Shown here: one piece after another, positions 34,842 through 42,950 of the stretch | Layout of the letters: each line of letters starts with the position of its first letter | Numbering within the stretch: position 1 is the stretch's first letter | Source: Mycobacterium sp. SMC-8 | GTDB taxonomy: Bacteria; Actinomycetota; Actinomycetes; Mycobacteriales; Mycobacteriaceae | Assembly (NCBI RefSeq): GCF_025263565.1 | Contig: NZ_CP079865.1 | Span: forward strand, 3,844,001-3,908,000 | Direction of reading: 5' to 3' | Length of the DNA stretch: 64,000 bases | Made by a program: the position numbers and the translations under genes | Notes under the pieces: model-generated | What the model was told of the DNA's origin: nothing | Databases searched by the model: none | Seen by the model: only the letters and a program-made list of their open reading frames with translations

Positions 34842-36020
34842 ATGACCTCAATCGGTCTGGGGATGCCGGCGGCGCCGGCGCCGGTACTGGCTCCCCGCCG
34901 CAAGACCCGCCAGCTGATGGTGCGTGACGTCGGCGTCGGCAGTGACCACCCGATCTCGGTGCAGTCGATGTGCACCACCAAGACCCACGACATCAACGCC
35001 ACGCTGCAGCAGATCGCCGAGCTGACGGCGTCGGGCTGCGACATCGTGCGGGTGGCCTGCCCGCGCCAGGAGGACGCCGACGCGCTGCCGGTCATCGCGA
35101 AGAAGTCGAAGATCCCGGTGATCGCCGACATCCACTTCCAGCCGAAGTACATCTTCGCCGCGATCGACGCCGGATGCGCTGCGGTGCGGGTGAATCCGGG
35201 CAACATCAAGGAGTTCGACGGCCGGGTCGCCGAGGTCGCCAAGGCGGCGGCCGACGCGGGCATCCCGATCCGCATCGGCGTCAACGCCGGATCGCTGGAC
35301 AAGCGCTTCCTGCAGAAGTACGGCAAGGCGACCCCGGAAGCGTTGGTCGAGTCGGCGCTGTGGGAGGCCTCGCTGTTCGAGGAACACGGCTTCGGCGACA
35401 TCAAGATCAGCGTCAAGCACAACGACCCCGTCGTCATGGTCGCCGCCTACGAGCAGCTCGCCGCGCAGTGCGACTATCCGCTGCATCTCGGCGTCACCGA
35501 AGCCGGGCCGGCATTCCAGGGCACCATCAAGTCCGCCGTCGCGTTCGGCGCGCTGCTGTCCAAGGGCATCGGCGACACCATCCGGGTGTCGCTGTCGGCG
35601 CCGCCGGCCGAAGAGGTCAAGGTGGGCAACCAGATTCTGGAGTCGCTGAACCTGCGGCCGCGCGGCCTGGAGATCGTGTCGTGCCCGTCGTGCGGACGCG
35701 CGCAGGTGGACGTGTACACGCTGGCCAATGAGGTCACGGCCGGCCTGGAGGGCATGGACGTGCCGCTGCGCGTGGCGGTGATGGGCTGCGTCGTCAACGG
35801 ACCCGGCGAGGCGCGCGAGGCCGACCTCGGGGTGGCGTCCGGCAACGGCAAGGGACAGATCTTCGTCAAGGGTGAGGTCATCAAGACCGTCCCGGAGGCG
35901 CAGATCGTCGAGACGTTGATCGAGGAGGCGCTGCGCCTTGCCGGCGAGATGGGTGCGGAGATGGGCGACGCACAGGGTTCTGAAGGTGCCACCGGTTCGC
36001 CTATTGTGACCGTAAGCTGA
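34842..36020 (+). CDS. ispG: 4-hydroxy-3-methylbut-2-enyl diphosphate synthase
   Basis: 4Fe-4S enzyme of the MEP pathway (GcpE), turns MEcPP into HMBPP. 392 residues. Seen: [57 protein letters not shown], and the three cluster cysteines in [11 protein letters not shown] and [24 protein letters not shown] precedes the ATG. Operonic with dxr and rip1. Confidence 0.97.
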   Translation: MTSIGLGMPAAPAPVLAPRRKTRQLMVRDVGVGSDHPISVQSMCTTKTHDINATLQQIAELTASGCDIVRVACPRQEDADALPVIAKKSKIPVIADIHFQPKYIFAAIDAGCAAVRVNPGNIKEFDGRVAEVAKAAADAGIPIRIGVNAGSLDKRFLQKYGKATPEALVESALWEASLFEEHGFGDIKISVKHNDPVVMVAAYEQLAAQCDYPLHLGVTEAGPAFQGTIKSAVAFGALLSKGIGDTIRVSLSAPPAEEVKVGNQILESLNLRPRGLEIVSCPSCGRAQVDVYTLANEVTAGLEGMDVPLRVAVMGCVVNGPGEAREADLGVASGNGKGQIFVKGEVIKTVPEAQIVETLIEEALRLAGEMGAEMGDAQGSEGATGSPIVTVS

Positions 36021-36075
36021 GAGACGGCCCCACGCGTGGGGCCATTGGCTCAGGGTCAGCTCAGAAAGAGTCCAG

Positions 36076-36939
36076 ATGTCGGCTCCTCCGCTATTTCGCC
36101 TCGTAGATGAGCGAAGGGTGTCGGTGGTGCGCGACATCCGCGACATGGTGGCCGTCCGGCAGGTTCTCGACGAGGACCCGGTGGCCGCCTGCATGGTCGC
36201 CTCGCGGGTGGCCGAGCACGGCATCGAACCGTCGGCGATCGGCGGGGAACTGTGGACCCGCAGGCGCGCCAGCGAGTCGCTGTGCTTCGCCGGCGCCAAC
36301 CTCATTCCGCTGCGTGGGGCCCCCGGCGACCTGAATGCGTTCGCGGACAAGGCGATGAGCAGCGCCCGCCGCTGTTCGTCCCTGGTCGGCCGCGCCGAGT
36401 TGGTGCTTCCGATGTGGCAGCGTCTCGAACCCGTCTGGGGCCCGGCCCGCGACGTGCGGGCGCATCAGCCGTTGATGGCGCTGAGCGCGGCGCCGTTGTG
36501 CGCCATCGATCCCGCCGTGCGCCAGGTGCGCATGGAGGAGATCGACGCCTATCTCGTCGCCGCGATCGACATGTTCATCGGTGAGGTCGGCATCGATCCT
36601 CGAGTCGGTGATGGTGGCCGCGGCTACCGCCGCCGGGTCGCCGGACTGATCGCCGCCGGGCGGGCCTGGGCCCGGTTCGACCGCGGTGAGGTGGTCTTCA
36701 AGGCTGAGGTCGGCTCGCAGTCCCCGGCGGTCGGGCAGATCCAGGGCGTGTGGGTGCACCCCGACCAGCGCGGCCGGGGGATCGGCACCGCCGGCACCGC
36801 GACGGTCGCCGCCGCGATCGTCGGCGGCGGCCGTATCGCCAGCCTGTACGTGAACAGCTTCAACACCGTGGCGAGGGCGACCTACGCCCGTATCGGCTTC
36901 ACCGAGATCGCGTCGTTCGCGACGGTGCTGCTCGACTGA
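36076..36939 (+). CDS. GNAT acetyltransferase (Rv2867c-like)
   Basis: A 287-residue protein with a C-terminal GNAT fold. Seen: the acetyl-CoA loop VHPDQRGRGIGTAGTATVAA (R/QxxGxG/A) near residue 225, and YVNSFNTVARATYARIGFTE. The N-terminal half (VRDIRDMVAVRQVLDEDPVA, LSAAPLCAID) is the DUF4081-like region paired with it in mycobacteria. Same position as M. tuberculosis Rv2867c after ispG. Substrate unknown. Confidence 0.85.
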   Translation: MSAPPLFRLVDERRVSVVRDIRDMVAVRQVLDEDPVAACMVASRVAEHGIEPSAIGGELWTRRRASESLCFAGANLIPLRGAPGDLNAFADKAMSSARRCSSLVGRAELVLPMWQRLEPVWGPARDVRAHQPLMALSAAPLCAIDPAVRQVRMEEIDAYLVAAIDMFIGEVGIDPRVGDGGRGYRRRVAGLIAAGRAWARFDRGEVVFKAEVGSQSPAVGQIQGVWVHPDQRGRGIGTAGTATVAAAIVGGGRIASLYVNSFNTVARATYARIGFTEIASFATVLLD

Positions 36940-36965
36940 TCTGAAACTGCGCCTACGCTTCCTCT

Positions 36966-37727
36966 ATGACCGAGCCTGACGCGACCGCGGCGAGCCGCGA
37001 GATGGCCACCGCGGCGAGCCGCGAGATGGCCACCGCGGCGAGCCGCGAGATGGCGGCCGCGGCGAGCCGCGAGATGGCGGCCGCGGCGAGCCGCGAGATG
37101 GCGACCGCGCTCGTCCAGGCGCTGGAACGCCGGCACGAGGTGCTCGACGCGGTCGTCGCCTCCGACGACTACGACGCGGCGATCGAGGCGCTGGCCGATC
37201 TGCTCGACACCTCGGGCGAGGCTGCCGAGGCCGTGCTGCGGTTGTCGTTCGACCGGCTCACCAAGGTCTCGCGGCGCCGGATCGCCGCCGAGCTGGAGGA
37301 CCTCAACAGTCAGGAGCAGGACTACCGCCCGCCCGAGCAGACCGCCGGGTCGGCGCGCCGGCTGATGCTGCGGCCGTTCGCTCCTGAACGGGACCGCGAC
37401 ATCTTCGCCGCGCGCACCGACGACATGCGCTCGGCCGGGGACGGAACCGCCGCGCCCGCAGGTGATCTCGGCGATGAGATCGCCGCGGCGGCGGCCCGGG
37501 TGGCCGCCGAGGAGTCTGCCTGGCTGGTCGCCGAGGTCGGATCGACGAAGGTCGGCATGGTGTTCGGCGACCTGGCCGAGGGCGAGGTCGGCGTGCGGGT
37601 CTGGATCCACCCCGCTCACCGCAAGCAGGGATACGGCACCGCGGCGCTGCGCGCGTCGCGCTCGGAGATGGCCGCCTACTTCCCGGCTGTGCCGCTGGTG
37701 GTCCGCGCACCCGCCGCCGGCGGGTGA
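36966..37727 (+). CDS. GyrA-like segment fused to a GNAT-like domain, repeat-bearing
   Basis: A 253-residue protein with three parts. Residues 8-47 are five copies of the octapeptide AASREMAT/A. Residues 48-110 (RRHEVLDAVVASDDYDAAIE, LADLLDTSGEAAEAVLRLSF, DRLTKVSRRRIAAELEDL) resemble the DNA gyrase GyrA segment in which helices follow 'R..IL..L..A..NIDE' and 'LRLQRLTGLE'. The rest is GNAT-like, with VGMVFGDLAEGEVGVRVWIH and HRKQGYGTAALRASRSEM (acetyl-CoA loop). The composite role is unknown; gyrase-related regulation is a guess. The hairpin-forming DNA repeats could make the length variable. Confidence 0.6.
   Translation: MTEPDATAASREMATAASREMATAASREMAAAASREMAAAASREMATALVQALERRHEVLDAVVASDDYDAAIEALADLLDTSGEAAEAVLRLSFDRLTKVSRRRIAAELEDLNSQEQDYRPPEQTAGSARRLMLRPFAPERDRDIFAARTDDMRSAGDGTAAPAGDLGDEIAAAAARVAAEESAWLVAEVGSTKVGMVFGDLAEGEVGVRVWIHPAHRKQGYGTAALRASRSEMAAYFPAVPLVVRAPAAGG
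36984..37103 (+). repeat. Five in-frame 24-bp tandem repeats with hairpins
   Basis: Unit of 24 bp, five copies, each containing the perfect palindrome CGCGGC-GA-GCCGCG. It encodes AASREMAT/A in the reading frame. Copies differ at one base (GCCACC versus GCGGCC at the junction). Confidence 0.9.
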
Positions 37728-37756
37728 CCTCCACCGCCCAGGGGGCCACTCGCGCG

Positions 37757-37817
37757 GCCGAAATTGCGTTCCGCGCGCGCATATCGCAACTTGACGCGCG
37801 TGGAATGCAATTTCGGC
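37757..37817. repeat. Intergenic palindromic repeat
   Basis: Arms of 23 bases (37757-37779 and 37795-37817) with two mismatches, core GCCGAAATTGC, and a 15-base loop. Resembles the dispersed palindromes seen between mycobacterial genes (REP-like). Lies before the PBP gene. Function unknown. Confidence 0.7.
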
Positions 37818-37875
37818 GCGGAGGGGCCGCGCGCCTGCACCGAAATCGGATCGTTTCTTCTTAACATTTGCCTCA

Positions 37876-39690
37876 ATGGCATCACTGTTCACATCTGCAA
37901 CGCGCATGACCGGACTCGCGACCGTGGCTGCGGTGGTGATGGCGCTCGGGGCATGTACGCCACGGCCCAACGGGCCCGAACCAACCGCCGAGGAGTTCTT
38001 CGCCGCGCTGGCCACCGGTGACACCGGCGCCGCCGCGCAGCTGGCCGACCGGCCCGAGGAGGCGCGGGCGGCGCTCAACGAGGCTTGGGCGGGGCTGCAG
38101 GCGACCGGGCTGGACGCACAGATCCTCAGTTCGAAATACGCGGAGGACACCGGCAGCGTGACCTACCGCTACACGTGGCACCTGCCCAAGAACCGGACCT
38201 GGACCTACGACGGCCAACTCAACATGGTGCGTGACGAAGGCCGGTGGGAGGTGCGCTGGGGCGCCACCGGACTGCACCCGAGGCTGGGGGAGAACCAGAC
38301 GTTCGCGCTGCGTGCCGACGCCCCGCCGCGGGCCTCGGTGCACGAGCGCACGGGAACCAACGTGCTGGTGCCCGGCTACCGGTATCACTTCGCGCTCGAC
38401 GCCGAGGCCGCCGGCGCCGACCTGATGCCCACCGCACACAAGATCGTCGGCGCGCTGCACCGGTTCGACAACACCCTCGACGCGCAGCGCCTCGCCGAGC
38501 TGGCCAGCTCGAAGAAGGGCGCGCTGAGCCTGCTGACGCTGAATCAGGCCGACCACGATGCGGTGGCCGGTGCCCTCGCGTCGGTGCCCGGGGTGGTGAT
38601 CACTCCGCAGCCGGAGATGGTGCCCACCGACCCGACATTCGCGCCCGCGGTGGTCAACGAGATCAAGAAGACGGTCGCCGAGGATCTCGACGGAGACCCC
38701 GGCTGGCGCGTCGTCACGGTGAACCAGAACGGCGTCGATGTCGATGTACTCAACGAGGTGCCCGGCCAGCCGGCGCCGTCGGTGAGCATCAGCCTGGACC
38801 GTGCGGTGCAGACCGCGGCGCAGAACGCCGTCGACGTCACCGACAAGCAGGCCATGATCGTCGTGATCAAACCCTCGACCGGGGAAATCCTCGCGGTGGC
38901 GCAGAACACCGCCGCCGATCGGGAGGGACCGCTGGCGACCATGGGCCTGTTCCCGCCAGGGTCGACGTTCAAGATCGTGACCGCGGGCGCGGCGATCGAA
39001 CGCCAGATGGCCACGCCGAACACCCTGTTGGGCTGCCCCGGGCGTATGGACATCGGTCACCGCACCGTGCCCAACTACGGCGGTTTCGACCTCGGCACCG
39101 TGCCGATGTCCCGGGCGTTCGCCAGCTCGTGCAACACCACCTTCGCCGAACTGGCCAGCCGGATGCCGCCGCGGGGGCTCACTCAGGCCGCCTCGCAGTA
39201 CGGTATCGGCGCCGACTACGACATCCCCGGGTTGAGCACCGTCAGCGGGTCGGTGCCTCCGACGGTGAACCTCACCGAACGCACCGAGGACGGCTTCGGT
39301 CAGGGCAAGGTGCTGGCCAGTCCGTTCGGGATGGCGCTGGCCGCGGCCACGGTCGCAGCCGGCCGCACTCCGGTGCCGCGCCTGATCGAGGGGCGCGACA
39401 CCCAGGTCACCGGCGACCAGCAGCCGATCCCGGCCGAGGTGGTGGACGGTCTGCGCCCGATGATGCGCCTGGTCGTGACCAACGGCACCGCCAAGGACCT
39501 ACAGGGCGCCGGCGACGTGCGCGGTAAGACCGGCGAGGCCGAGTTCGCCGGCGGATCGCACTCGTGGTTCACCGGATACCGCGGAGACATGGCGTTCTCG
39601 GCGCTCATCGTCGGCGGCGGCAGTTCGGAGTACGCGGTGCGGATGCTCAAGGGCATGCTCGACGCCCTGCCGCCGGACTATCTGGCCTGA
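37876..39690 (+). CDS. Penicillin-binding lipoprotein (Rv2864c-like)
   Basis: Class B-like transpeptidase, 604 residues, acting in the periplasm on peptidoglycan. Lipoprotein signal VVMALGACTPRP, then an NTF2-like MecA-N domain (residues 40-150, SYAxxxGxW-like RYTWHLPKNRTW), and the transpeptidase domain with SxxK in PPGSTFKIV (residue about 370), SxN in FASSCNTTF, and KTG in RGKTGEAEF. Matches the M. tuberculosis lipoprotein PBP Rv2864c in position and size. Confidence 0.93.
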   Translation: MASLFTSATRMTGLATVAAVVMALGACTPRPNGPEPTAEEFFAALATGDTGAAAQLADRPEEARAALNEAWAGLQATGLDAQILSSKYAEDTGSVTYRYTWHLPKNRTWTYDGQLNMVRDEGRWEVRWGATGLHPRLGENQTFALRADAPPRASVHERTGTNVLVPGYRYHFALDAEAAGADLMPTAHKIVGALHRFDNTLDAQRLAELASSKKGALSLLTLNQADHDAVAGALASVPGVVITPQPEMVPTDPTFAPAVVNEIKKTVAEDLDGDPGWRVVTVNQNGVDVDVLNEVPGQPAPSVSISLDRAVQTAAQNAVDVTDKQAMIVVIKPSTGEILAVAQNTAADREGPLATMGLFPPGSTFKIVTAGAAIERQMATPNTLLGCPGRMDIGHRTVPNYGGFDLGTVPMSRAFASSCNTTFAELASRMPPRGLTQAASQYGIGADYDIPGLSTVSGSVPPTVNLTERTEDGFGQGKVLASPFGMALAAATVAAGRTPVPRLIEGRDTQVTGDQQPIPAEVVDGLRPMMRLVVTNGTAKDLQGAGDVRGKTGEAEFAGGSHSWFTGYRGDMAFSALIVGGGSSEYAVRMLKGMLDALPPDYLA

Positions 39691-39718
39691 CGCCCACGGC
39701 GGTACCGTGGACACCGTC

Positions 39719-40348
39719 ATGACGGACATCAACCACGGCCGACGCCGCCCGGACAACTCGGGATCCCGCGCGGCCGACGCCGTCGAAATGCGCATCTCCG
39801 ACGTCGACCGCAACGGCACCCTGCGCCGGCTGCACAACGCCGTGGCCCTCGGCCTCATCGACATCGGCGAATTCGAGGAACGGTCGGCGGCGGTGTCGCA
39901 GGCGCGGATGCGTTCAGAACTCGACGCCCTTGTCGGCGACCTGCCTGGCCCGGGCGCGATCGTGACGTCGGCAGCCGACCGCATCGAGCTGCGCGGCGTG
40001 CTCGGCTCGCTCAAACGTCAGGGCGAGTGGGTGGTGCCGTCGCGGCTCGCGCTGCACCGGCGGATGGGTTCGGTCGATCTCGATCTGACCAAGGCCCGGT
40101 TCGCGGGCCCCATCGTGGTCATCGAGCTGGACCTGAAGTTCGGCGGTCTGGACCTGCGCCTTCCCGACGGGGCCAGCGCATCCATCGACGACGTCGAGGT
40201 CAACGTCGGCAGCGCCCGTGACCACCGCAGGGACGCTCCGGCCGAAGGTAACCCGCACGTGATTCTCACCGGCAAGGTGGTGTGCGGATCGGTCGACATC
40301 CGCGGACCGCGCAAGTCGTGGCGTGTGGGACCGCTGCGCACGAACTGA
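39719..40348 (+). CDS. DUF1707 domain protein
   Basis: A 209-residue protein. The N-terminal 55 residues are DUF1707 (MRISDVDRNGTLRRLHNAVA, IGEFEERSAAV), a short helical domain common in actinobacteria. The rest is a beta-strand C-terminal part like that of LiaF-type proteins (GGLDLRLPDGASASIDDVEV, GKVVCGSVDIRGP). No TM segment. Possibly a cell-envelope stress regulator; unproven. ATG 39719 preferred to 39707. Confidence 0.8.
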   Translation: MTDINHGRRRPDNSGSRAADAVEMRISDVDRNGTLRRLHNAVALGLIDIGEFEERSAAVSQARMRSELDALVGDLPGPGAIVTSAADRIELRGVLGSLKRQGEWVVPSRLALHRRMGSVDLDLTKARFAGPIVVIELDLKFGGLDLRLPDGASASIDDVEVNVGSARDHRRDAPAEGNPHVILTGKVVCGSVDIRGPRKSWRVGPLRTN

Positions 40349-40364
40349 CGTCGATCCCGTTCCG

Positions 40365-40751
40365 CTAACGCGGATCGAGGACGGCGAAGCTGACCGTGCC
40401 GCGCGCGGCCAGCCGGTCGCGGGAGACGTCCGTGACGTCGACGGCGATCACCGAGAGGCGGCGTCCGGCCCGGACGACGGTCGCCTCGGCGCGGGCGGGA
40501 CCCTCCAACACCGGAGACAGGTAGTGGATGGTCATGTCGGCGGTGGTCACGTCCTGGCCGGGCCCGACGTGGCGTTCGGCCAACCGGCCGGCGGCGATGT
40601 CGATCAGCGTCGCGACCAGACCTCCCTGCAGGGCGCCGCGCCGATTCGTCAGATCGGGCCGGTTGTCCAGTTCGATCACCACGCTCTCATCGGAGACCTC
40701 GACGTCGCGAAAGTCCATCTGGGCGAACAAGTGGCCCGGGGTGACCTGCAT
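40365..40751 (-). CDS. PaaI-family hotdog thioesterase
   Basis: Hotdog-fold thioesterase of 128 residues. Seen: LTNRRGALQGGLVATLIDIA (the HGG-like GALQGG motif, with Q in place of H) and TTADMTIHYLSPVLEGPARA. Likely hydrolyses an aromatic or short acyl-CoA. Single gene convergent with DUF1707 and divergent from mapB. Confidence 0.85.
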   Translation of the reverse strand: MQVTPGHLFAQMDFRDVEVSDESVVIELDNRPDLTNRRGALQGGLVATLIDIAAGRLAERHVGPGQDVTTADMTIHYLSPVLEGPARAEATVVRAGRRLSVIAVDVTDVSRDRLAARGTVSFAVLDPR

Positions 40752-40773
40752 GGCGGAACGCTAGCATTGCCAC

Positions 40774-41631
40774 ATGTCAGTAAGGACCGCCCTCCGGCCC
40801 GGCACGGTCTCGCCCGTGCTGCCGGTGCCCAAGTCGATTCCGCGCCCGGAGTATGTCGGTAAGCCGACCGCGGCCGAGGGCCACGAGCCGTGGGTGCAGA
40901 CCCCGGAAGTGATCGAGAAGATGCGGGTGGCCGGCCGGATCGCGGCGGGCGCGCTCGCCGAGGCCGGCAAGGCGGTGGCGCCCGGGGTGACCACCGATCA
41001 CCTCGACCGGATCGCCCACGAGTACATGGTCGATCACGGCGCGTACCCGTCCACGCTGGGCTACAAGGGTTTTCCGAAATCCTGCTGCACGTCGCTGAAT
41101 GAGATCATCTGCCACGGCATCCCCGACTCGACCGTCATCGAGGACGGTGACATCGTCAACATCGACGTCACGGCCTACATCGACGGCGTGCACGGCGACA
41201 CCAACGCCACCTTCCTGGCCGGCAACGTCAGCGAGGAGCACCGGCTGCTCGTCGAACGCACGCACGAGGCCACCATGCGCGCGATCAAGGCCGTCAAACC
41301 CGGCCGCGCCCTGTCGATCGTCGGCCGCGTCATCGAGTCCTACGCAAACCGCTTCGGCTACAACGTGGTTCGCGACTTCACCGGACACGGGATCGGCACC
41401 ACCTTCCACAACGGTCTGGTGGTGTTGCACTATGACCAGCCCGCGGTGGAGACGGTGCTCGAGCCGGGGATGACCTTCACCATCGAACCGATGATCAACC
41501 TGGGCAGCCTGGACTACGAGATCTGGGACGACGACTGGACGGTGGCCACCAAAGACAAGAAGTGGACGGCCCAGTTCGAGCACACGCTGGTGGTCACCGA
41601 CAGCGGGGCAGAGATTCTCACCCAACTCTGA
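40774..41631 (+). CDS. mapB: Methionine aminopeptidase type I
   Basis: Removes N-terminal methionine from nascent proteins. 285 residues with the family metal ligands: [39 protein letters not shown] (two Asp), [15 protein letters not shown] (His), [12 protein letters not shown] (Glu) and QFEHTLVV (Glu). The N-terminal extension (residues 1-50, [20 protein letters not shown]) matches mycobacterial MapB (MetAP1c) rather than MapA. Confidence 0.96.
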   Translation: MSVRTALRPGTVSPVLPVPKSIPRPEYVGKPTAAEGHEPWVQTPEVIEKMRVAGRIAAGALAEAGKAVAPGVTTDHLDRIAHEYMVDHGAYPSTLGYKGFPKSCCTSLNEIICHGIPDSTVIEDGDIVNIDVTAYIDGVHGDTNATFLAGNVSEEHRLLVERTHEATMRAIKAVKPGRALSIVGRVIESYANRFGYNVVRDFTGHGIGTTFHNGLVVLHYDQPAVETVLEPGMTFTIEPMINLGSLDYEIWDDDWTVATKDKKWTAQFEHTLVVTDSGAEILTQL

Positions 41632-41652
41632 GGTTCTCGGTAGCCTGGCGCC

Positions 41653-42309
41653 ATGGGCAGGCGCGGGCTCGTCGCGGTGGCGGTCTGCTGCCTGCTCGCC
41701 GGGTGCGGTCACGCCGTCACCGGCACCGCAACCTGGCCCGGCGCCAAGCTGGAGCGTGCGGTGCTCACCGAGGCCGACTTCCCTCCCGGGGTGCGCTACG
41801 AGCGCGTCGTCAACGAACCGCGCGGGGACAACGTCGAACGGCCCCCGGCCATGCTGTCCCGCCCCGAAGGATGCGCCGACGCGCTGACCCGCGACATCGC
41901 CGTGACCGCGGAATGGGGGCCGGGCAGCGCCGCGGAGTATGTGGCGGCCTACGACGGCGCCCGCATGGTGATCACGCTGCTGACCTGGCGGCTGGATCTG
42001 GAGCGGCTCGCCGACACCGCGCGGCGGTGCGCCGAGTACGAGACCTTCTTCGAGCCGGGCGACCCCGGCATCCCCATGACTACTACGGCGCTGCCCAGTC
42101 CGCGTCGCGACGCCCTGGTCTATCAGCAGACGATGCGCCTGCGCGGCGCCGACAACAGCGTGTACTTCGCATTCGAGAACGTCGGTCAGATGGCGGTCTT
42201 CGGCATCGCGTTCCCGACCGACGACGCGTCGATCGCCGTCAAAGGCACGCTCCCACAGATCTTTCTGGAGGTCACCGGGAAGCAGGCCCAACGCGCACAA
42301 GCGGTTTGA
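41653..42309 (+). CDS. Lipoprotein of unknown function
   Basis: A 218-residue lipoprotein. Signal GRRGLVAVAVCCLLAGCGH with lipobox LAGC (Cys about 18). The mature part contains GTATWPGAKLERAVLTEADF and no recognised domain, similar in style to mycobacterial PknH-sensor-like lipoproteins. Precedes an alpha/beta-hydrolase-like gene by about 70 bases. Confidence 0.75.
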   Translation: MGRRGLVAVAVCCLLAGCGHAVTGTATWPGAKLERAVLTEADFPPGVRYERVVNEPRGDNVERPPAMLSRPEGCADALTRDIAVTAEWGPGSAAEYVAAYDGARMVITLLTWRLDLERLADTARRCAEYETFFEPGDPGIPMTTTALPSPRRDALVYQQTMRLRGADNSVYFAFENVGQMAVFGIAFPTDDASIAVKGTLPQIFLEVTGKQAQRAQAV

Positions 42310-42382
42310 CGCCCGGCGCAGGCTCAGGTCAACAGCGTGAAAACCGCCGCGCCGACTCGGCTCTGCACTGTAGCGTGGCGCA

Positions 42383-42946
42383 ATGCCCTCTCCCATGGTG
42401 ACTGTCGACGGCTTCTCGGTGCCCGTCCAGGTCACCGGTCCCGAGCGAGGGTCGGTGGTGGTGCTGCTCGGTGCAGCCCAGCAGTCACCCGCCGCGTACG
42501 CGGGAGTGTGCCAGCGGCTGCACACCGCCTCGCTGAGAACCGTGGTGATCGGCCCGGACCCGCGCCTGACCGCCAAGGCCGTCATCAGCATCCTGGACAC
42601 GCTCGAGGTGCGGTGGGCACTGCTGGTGGGCGACAAGCTCGGCGGCGAGCTGGCCTGGGAGCTGGCCGCCACCCGGCTGGACCGGTTCATCGGGCTGGTC
42701 GTCATCGACCGGGGACACCCGCGGGTCGCGGATCTCAACGGTGTGGTGCGTGACGAACACTGTCCGCCGGTGGAGCTGAACACCACCGCACTGGTCAGTA
42801 CCAGCGCCGCCCGAGCGGTCGCCAAAGCCAGCCAGCGCTATGTGTACGGCGAGTACCGCATCGTCGATCTGCTCGGACGGCGCAACGCCGCCGATTCGAC
42901 CGCTCAGTTGGCCGCCGAGATCGTGATGCGCACCAGCACCTGGTAG
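42383..42946 (+). CDS. Alpha/beta-hydrolase-like protein lacking the nucleophile
   Basis: A 187-residue fragment-like alpha/beta-hydrolase fold: VVVLLGAAQQSPAAYAGVCQ, ALLVGDKLGGELAWELAATR and FIGLVVIDRGHPRV. The nucleophile elbow reads GDKLGG where GxSxG is expected, so it should not be an active serine hydrolase. Short compared with about 260-300 residues in the family. Could be a degenerate or moonlighting member. Runs convergent to the NAGGN genes. Confidence 0.6.
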   Translation: MPSPMVTVDGFSVPVQVTGPERGSVVVLLGAAQQSPAAYAGVCQRLHTASLRTVVIGPDPRLTAKAVISILDTLEVRWALLVGDKLGGELAWELAATRLDRFIGLVVIDRGHPRVADLNGVVRDEHCPPVELNTTALVSTSAARAVAKASQRYVYGEYRIVDLLGRRNAADSTAQLAAEIVMRTSTW

Positions 42947-42950
42947 CCGG

